The notes beneath the pieces are model-generated. The model ran no database searches and was not told where the DNA came from. It worked only from the letters and a program-made list of their open reading frames with translations. DNA of 17,121 nucleotides from Giesbergeria sp. (GTDB taxonomy: Bacteria; Pseudomonadota; Gammaproteobacteria; Burkholderiales; Burkholderiaceae_C), in assembly GCA_030690515.1 (NCBI GenBank), contig JAUYGP010000100.1, forward strand, positions 1 through 17,121, given 5' to 3'. Positions within the stretch are counted from its first letter, which is position 1; every line of letters begins with the position of its first letter. Shown here one piece after another: positions 15,017 to 17,121 of the stretch. A program made the position numbers and the translations under genes.

Positions 15017-15966
15017 TGGCGCCACAGCGTCACCTGCGCATGCACGGCGCTCAGCGCGGGCAGCGCCAGCACCCCAGGCAGCGCCCGCGTCTGTAGAAAC
15101 GACGCCTTTCCCCCAGCCCACACGGCCACACGGGTCGGTAGCAGCCCACGCAATTCGCGCAGGCCCGCCTGCGCCACGGGCCCCGGCATGGAAGCCGAAA
15201 AACTCAGCGCCACGATATCAACCTGCGCTGCGTGCGCAGCTCGCGCAATCTCGGGCACCGGGGTCTGGGGACCGAGCGACAGACACTGGCAGCCCTCCAG
15301 CGCCAGCAGCACCTCGGCCATGAGCAGGCCCAGGCCATGCGCTTCCTGCACAAACGTGGTGAGGAGCACACGGGGCGACGCCCCACCCGCCAGAGGCGGT
15401 ACACCGGCGATGGCCTGGCGCAACACGCCCGTTAGGCACTCGGTGTAGAGGTGTTCCTCGAACACCTGGAACCGCCCCTGCATCCACGCCTCACCCACCG
15501 CCGTGGTCAGCGGAGCCACCAGACTTACAACAAAGGCTTCCAGCCCCATGCGCAGCAAAGCCTGGCCCAGTTGGCCTCGCAACCCTTGCACATCGTGCTG
15601 GCCCACCAAGATCAGATACGGCTCCAGCGCTGTGCCGTCACCCGCCACCCGCGCCGAGCCCGCAGGCACCGGGGGCGGCTCCACGGGTAGCAGTGCCTGC
15701 AAGGCATCAGGCGCCAGCACCACGATGCGCCCTGGCCGGTGGCCGGCATCCATCAGGCGGCAAATGGTGCGCAGCCGCTCCACCTGCTCCGCCGGGTAGC
15801 TGCGATCCCCTGCGGCATCGCGCGCGGGTTGCGGAAAGCCATAGCGGCGCTCCCACACCCGCAGCGTGTCCTTGGACAAACCGGTATCGCGTTCAACAGC
15901 CGCTATGGAATAGCACTGCCCCGCGTCGCTCTGGTCCTCATTCATACATCGCCCATTGGTTGACAT
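14986..15966 (-). CDS. MerR family regulator with cobalamin-binding domain (CarH/LitR-type)
   Basis: The protein has 326 residues. The MerR DNA-binding domain lies at about 18-85 (YSIAAVERDTGLSKDTLRVWERRYGFPQP, then the wing DRSYPAEQVERLR). Residues 115-190 fit the four-helix cobalamin-capping bundle, with the W-x9-EH signature W161/E171/H172 (W, MQGRFQVFE, EH). Residues 197-318 fit the Rossmann-like B12-binding domain, with E-x-H-x-x-G at E208-H210-G213; H210 would be the lower cobalt ligand. CarH/LitR proteins use adenosylcobalamin as a light sensor and repress photoprotective genes in the dark. The residue after W161 is Met, where Thermus CarH has the His that ligates cobalt after light exposure. 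I chose the ATG at 15966 because GGAGGAGGG ends immediately upstream; ATG 15945 is an alternative without such a site. The 3' end overlaps the HD-GYP-like gene. The gene is divergent from the peroxidase gene. Confidence 0.9.
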   Translation of the reverse strand: MSTNGRCMNEDQSDAGQCYSIAAVERDTGLSKDTLRVWERRYGFPQPARDAAGDRSYPAEQVERLRTICRLMDAGHRPGRIVVLAPDALQALLPVEPPPVPAGSARVAGDGTALEPYLILVGQHDVQGLRGQLGQALLRMGLEAFVVSLVAPLTTAVGEAWMQGRFQVFEEHLYTECLTGVLRQAIAGVPPLAGGASPRVLLTTFVQEAHGLGLLMAEVLLALEGCQCLSLGPQTPVPEIARAAHAAQVDIVALSFSASMPGPVAQAGLRELRGLLPTRVAVWAGGKASFLQTRALPGVLALPALSAVHAQVTLWRHQTMATSRAT

Positions 15967-15975
15967 CCCTCCTCC
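15967..15975 (-). promoter_or_regulatory. Ribosome binding site deciding the MerR-type start
   Basis: The minus strand reads GGAGGAGGG directly before the ATG at 15966. The GGAGG core is 4 bases from the ATG, slightly close but strong, and favours this start over the ATG 21 bases further on (15945). Confidence 0.6.
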
Positions 15976-16022
15976 ATGCCCATCCAACGCCTGCGAGGCC
16001 ACTCGCAAGCGCCGAGCACACA

Positions 16023-16050
16023 TGGACAAAATATGTTTAAATTCTATCTT
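16023..16050 (+). promoter_or_regulatory. Candidate sigma-70 promoter of the peroxidase gene
   Basis: TGGACA (16023-16028, 5/6 match to TTGACA) is separated by 16 bp from TATCTT (16045-16050, 4/6 match to TATAAT). Transcription would start about 16057, inside the TTGTC-CTA-GACAA palindrome, leaving a leader of about 20 bases with AAGGAA (16064-16069) as ribosome binding site. On the other strand TAGAAT (16046-16041) is a possible -10 for the MerR-type gene, with no good -35. Confidence 0.4.
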
Positions 16051-16074
16051 GTCCTAGACAAACAAGGAATTGTC
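16025..16074. promoter_or_regulatory. Cluster of TTGTC/GACAA half-sites, probable operator of the divergent MerR-type and peroxidase genes
   Basis: The divergent spacer contains GACAA (16025-16029), then TTGTC-CTA-GACAA (16049-16061), a perfect 5+5 inverted repeat, then TTGTC (16070-16074). Four copies of one half-site lie within 50 bp, the last between the ribosome binding site and the start codon of the peroxidase gene. They overlap the candidate promoter of that gene at both -35 and the start of transcription. CarH-type proteins bind repeated half-sites as tetramers, so the MerR-type neighbour is the obvious candidate ligand; this is inference. Confidence 0.55.
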
Positions 16075-16076
16075 TA

Positions 16077-16676
16077 ATGAAATATTGCCACTCTACCGCT
16101 CTGTCCACGCTCTTGGCCAGCGCCCTGTTGGCGCCTGTGGCGCCCGCCATCGCGCAGCAATCCACCCGCACGGACGTTTGTCCCGCGCTGCTGCAGCACA
16201 CCTTCCTCCGACTACAAGACGAAAAACCGCAATCGCTATGCCAGTACCGCGGCAAGGTGTTGCTGGTGGTGAATACCGCCAGCTACTGCGGTTTCACGGG
16301 GCAATACAAGGAATTGGAAACCTTGCACGAACGCTACCAGGACAAGGGCCTGGTAGTGCTGGGCTTCCCCTCCAATGACTTTTCGCAGGAGAGCGGCAGC
16401 AATAAAGAGATCGCCGCATTTTGCGAGAACACCTTCGGCGTGCGCTTTCCCATGTTTTCCAAAAGCAGCGTGAAGGGGCCGCAGGCCAACGCCTTGTACC
16501 AGCAGCTGGCCCAACAGACCGGACAGGCGCCGCGCTGGAACTTCCACAAATACCTGATCGGCCGCGACGGCACGGTGGTGGACAACTACGCCAGCCTGAC
16601 CAGCCCCGACAGCCGCAGCGTGGTCCGCGCCATTGAGCAGCAACTGGCACGGCCTGCCCCGGGGGGTCAGCCATGA
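16077..16676 (+). CDS. Periplasmic glutathione peroxidase family protein
   Basis: The protein has 199 residues. Residues 1-26 are a signal peptide ending AIA, so the enzyme should act in the periplasm; most bacterial members of this family lack one. The catalytic set of the glutathione peroxidase fold is visible: peroxidatic C71 in NTASYCGFTGQYKELE, Q104 in FPSNDFSQES, and W154/N155 in WNFHKYLIGRDG. It would reduce hydroperoxides, including lipid peroxides. The segment that is FPCNQF in thioredoxin-dependent relatives reads FPSNDF (residues 97-102), so the usual resolving Cys is missing. C35, C55 and C116 remain as other Cys, and C35/C55 are an unusual pair just before the core. The start at 16077 has AAGGAA 7 bases upstream. 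The gene is divergent from the CarH/LitR-type regulator and upstream of an FAD-binding protein, which suggests a role in light-induced oxidative damage. Confidence 0.93.
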   Translation: MKYCHSTALSTLLASALLAPVAPAIAQQSTRTDVCPALLQHTFLRLQDEKPQSLCQYRGKVLLVVNTASYCGFTGQYKELETLHERYQDKGLVVLGFPSNDFSQESGSNKEIAAFCENTFGVRFPMFSKSSVKGPQANALYQQLAQQTGQAPRWNFHKYLIGRDGTVVDNYASLTSPDSRSVVRAIEQQLARPAPGGQP

Positions 16677-16715
16677 AACACCACGATCGTCACAATCAAT
16701 TGCACACCGGGGGCT

Positions 16716-16744
16716 GGAACTTTCTGAAACGCACCCCACTCTAT
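16716..16744 (+). promoter_or_regulatory. Candidate ECF (RpoE-like) promoter
   Basis: GGAACTT (16716-16722) matches the -35 of RpoE-type extracytoplasmic sigma factors exactly, and TCTAT (16740-16744) resembles their TCTGA/TCAAA -10 at a spacing of 17. ECF factors with ChrR-type anti-sigma partners control photooxidative stress genes in several proteobacteria, which fits the neighbours. The -10 match is incomplete, so this is tentative. Confidence 0.3.
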
Positions 16745-16782
16745 GGAGCACCAGGGTGTCAGACATACCCTTCCCTTTCTGT

Positions 16783-16881
16783 GTTGCGAAGTCTTTTGGC
16801 CGTTTGTGTGCCGACTGAAACCCCGAGGCGCTTCTCCTCCCTCCCTCTCTTCTTCGTTTCGGGACGCTTCGCAACTTTTTT
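16783..16881 (+). promoter_or_regulatory. Long-range stem with T run in the leader of the FAD-binding protein gene
   Basis: GTTGCGAAG (16783-16791) and CTTCGCAAC (16867-16875) are perfect 9-bp reverse complements 75 bases apart, and the second arm runs straight into six T (16876-16881). With one bulge the stem can extend by three pairs (TC/GA side). Stem plus T run resembles an intrinsic terminator, but the loop is much longer than usual. It could be a leader attenuator or a chance pairing. Confidence 0.35.
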
Positions 16882-16911
16882 CTTCCAGACCGCAGCCGAT
16901 CGGGGGCGCCC

Positions 16912-17121
16912 ATGAGGGTCGCCATCGTCGGCTCCGGCATCGCGGGCCTCGCGGCTGCGCACGCCCTGCGGGGCCACGCCCACACCACGCTCTTTGAAGC
17001 GGGCAGCTATTTCGGCGGCCACACCCATACGGTGGACGTCACCCTGCCCACGCCCCACGGATCCACCACCCACGGCGTAGACACCGGCTTCCTCGTCTTC
17101 AACGAGCGCACCTACCCTCAT
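16912..17121 (+). CDS. NAD(P)/FAD-binding amine-oxidase-like protein, N-terminal 70 residues only
   Basis: The gene starts at 16912 and runs off the right edge. It begins MRVAIVGSGIAGLAAAHAL, a Rossmann dinucleotide-binding motif (GxGxxG at G7-G9-G12), with an acidic residue (E29 in LFEAG) at the end of the second strand as for FAD binding, then GGHTHTVDV and VDTGFLVFNERTYPH. The HTHTV and DTGFLVFNE sequences are typical of the FAD-dependent oxidoreductases that lie beside DUF1365 and cyclopropane-fatty-acid-synthase-like genes. Their reaction is not well settled; a role in lipid modification is generally inferred from neighbours. Only a weak G-rich stretch serves as ribosome binding site. 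Its position after the CarH/LitR-type regulator and the peroxidase supports membership of a photooxidative-stress cluster. Confidence 0.9.
   Translation, partial: MRVAIVGSGIAGLAAAHALRGHAHTTLFEAGSYFGGHTHTVDVTLPTPHGSTTHGVDTGFLVFNERTYPH

Larger units (their letters stand above)
16677..16911. other. 235-bp spacer and leader region before the FAD-binding protein gene
   Basis: No convincing protein is encoded here. Base composition falls below that of the genes, and a 25-base pyrimidine-only run occupies 16831-16855. The spacer holds the candidate ECF promoter and the long-range stem listed separately. If that promoter is used, the leader of the next gene would be about 160 bases, long for this compact region. 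No obvious terminator for the peroxidase gene is seen before the promoter. Confidence 0.5.

Noticed and set aside
13937..15121. A 394-residue open frame on the minus strand across the HD-GYP-like gene
   Set aside because: The plus-strand frame shows family motifs while this one is Gly/His/Val-rich and would overlap the MerR-type gene heavily in another frame.
16733..16758. CACCC...GGGTG pairing after the peroxidase gene as a terminator
   Set aside because: The arms are 5 bp with a long loop and no T run follows.
16831..16855. A pyrimidine-only run as a possible triplex or i-motif element
   Set aside because: It is only 25 bases, with imperfect mirror symmetry, in a spacer of biased composition. 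There is not enough to claim a function.
1..17121. Mobile elements, CRISPR arrays, tRNA or rRNA genes
   Set aside because: No transposase or integrase protein, no regularly spaced repeats and no RNA gene signature were found on reading both strands.

Overview
The window is high-G+C DNA (about two thirds G+C by eye), densely coded, from a betaproteobacterium. The order yhdP / carbon-nitrogen hydrolase divergent from glnE, the overall protein character, and a short AT-rich palindromic repeat at 10566-10622 of a type I associate with Comamonadaceae all point to an Acidovorax-like member of that family. The assignment is inference. I see no insertion sequence, phage gene, CRISPR array, tRNA or rRNA.

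Layout. (1) 1-4281, minus strand: the 3' gene is the start of a nitrilase-superfamily amidohydrolase, translationally coupled (ATGA overlap) to the large AsmA-like envelope protein YhdP. (2) 4382-7174, plus strand: glnE, the bifunctional glutamine synthetase adenylyltransferase/deadenylase, divergent from yhdP and followed by a probable hairpin terminator. (3) 7215-13715, plus strand: a complete self-regulated RND efflux operon made of a TetR-type repressor, an outer-membrane lipoprotein, a periplasmic adaptor and an HAE-1-type inner-membrane pump. A perfect 12+12 bp palindrome sits just before the regulator and is its probable operator. The adaptor gene has captured a palindromic repeat as its last codons. 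(4) 13814-15016, plus strand: a protein with HD-GYP architecture whose catalytic HD pair is replaced by Met-Asn. (5) 14986-15966, minus strand: a MerR-type regulator with a cobalamin-binding C-terminal half (CarH/LitR family), whose end overlaps the preceding gene convergently by 31 bp. (6) 16077-17121, plus strand: a periplasmic glutathione peroxidase divergent from the MerR gene, then a 235-bp spacer with a possible ECF-type promoter and leader stem, then the start of an NAD(P)/FAD-binding amine-oxidase-like protein.

How the parts work together. Region 3 is a textbook tripartite drug or solvent efflux system under local repression; its substrate cannot be read from the sequence. Region 5-6 looks like the edge of a light- or singlet-oxygen-responsive island. 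In related bacteria, B12-dependent LitR/CarH regulators sit beside an FAD-dependent oxidoreductase, DUF1365, cyclopropane-fatty-acid synthase and photolyase genes; only the first of these is visible here. The most informative signals are the repeated TTGTC/GACAA half-sites between the MerR and peroxidase genes, the intact cobalamin motifs in the regulator combined with a Met at the position of the second cobalt ligand, the repeat-derived tail of the efflux adaptor, and the structured leader before the last gene.
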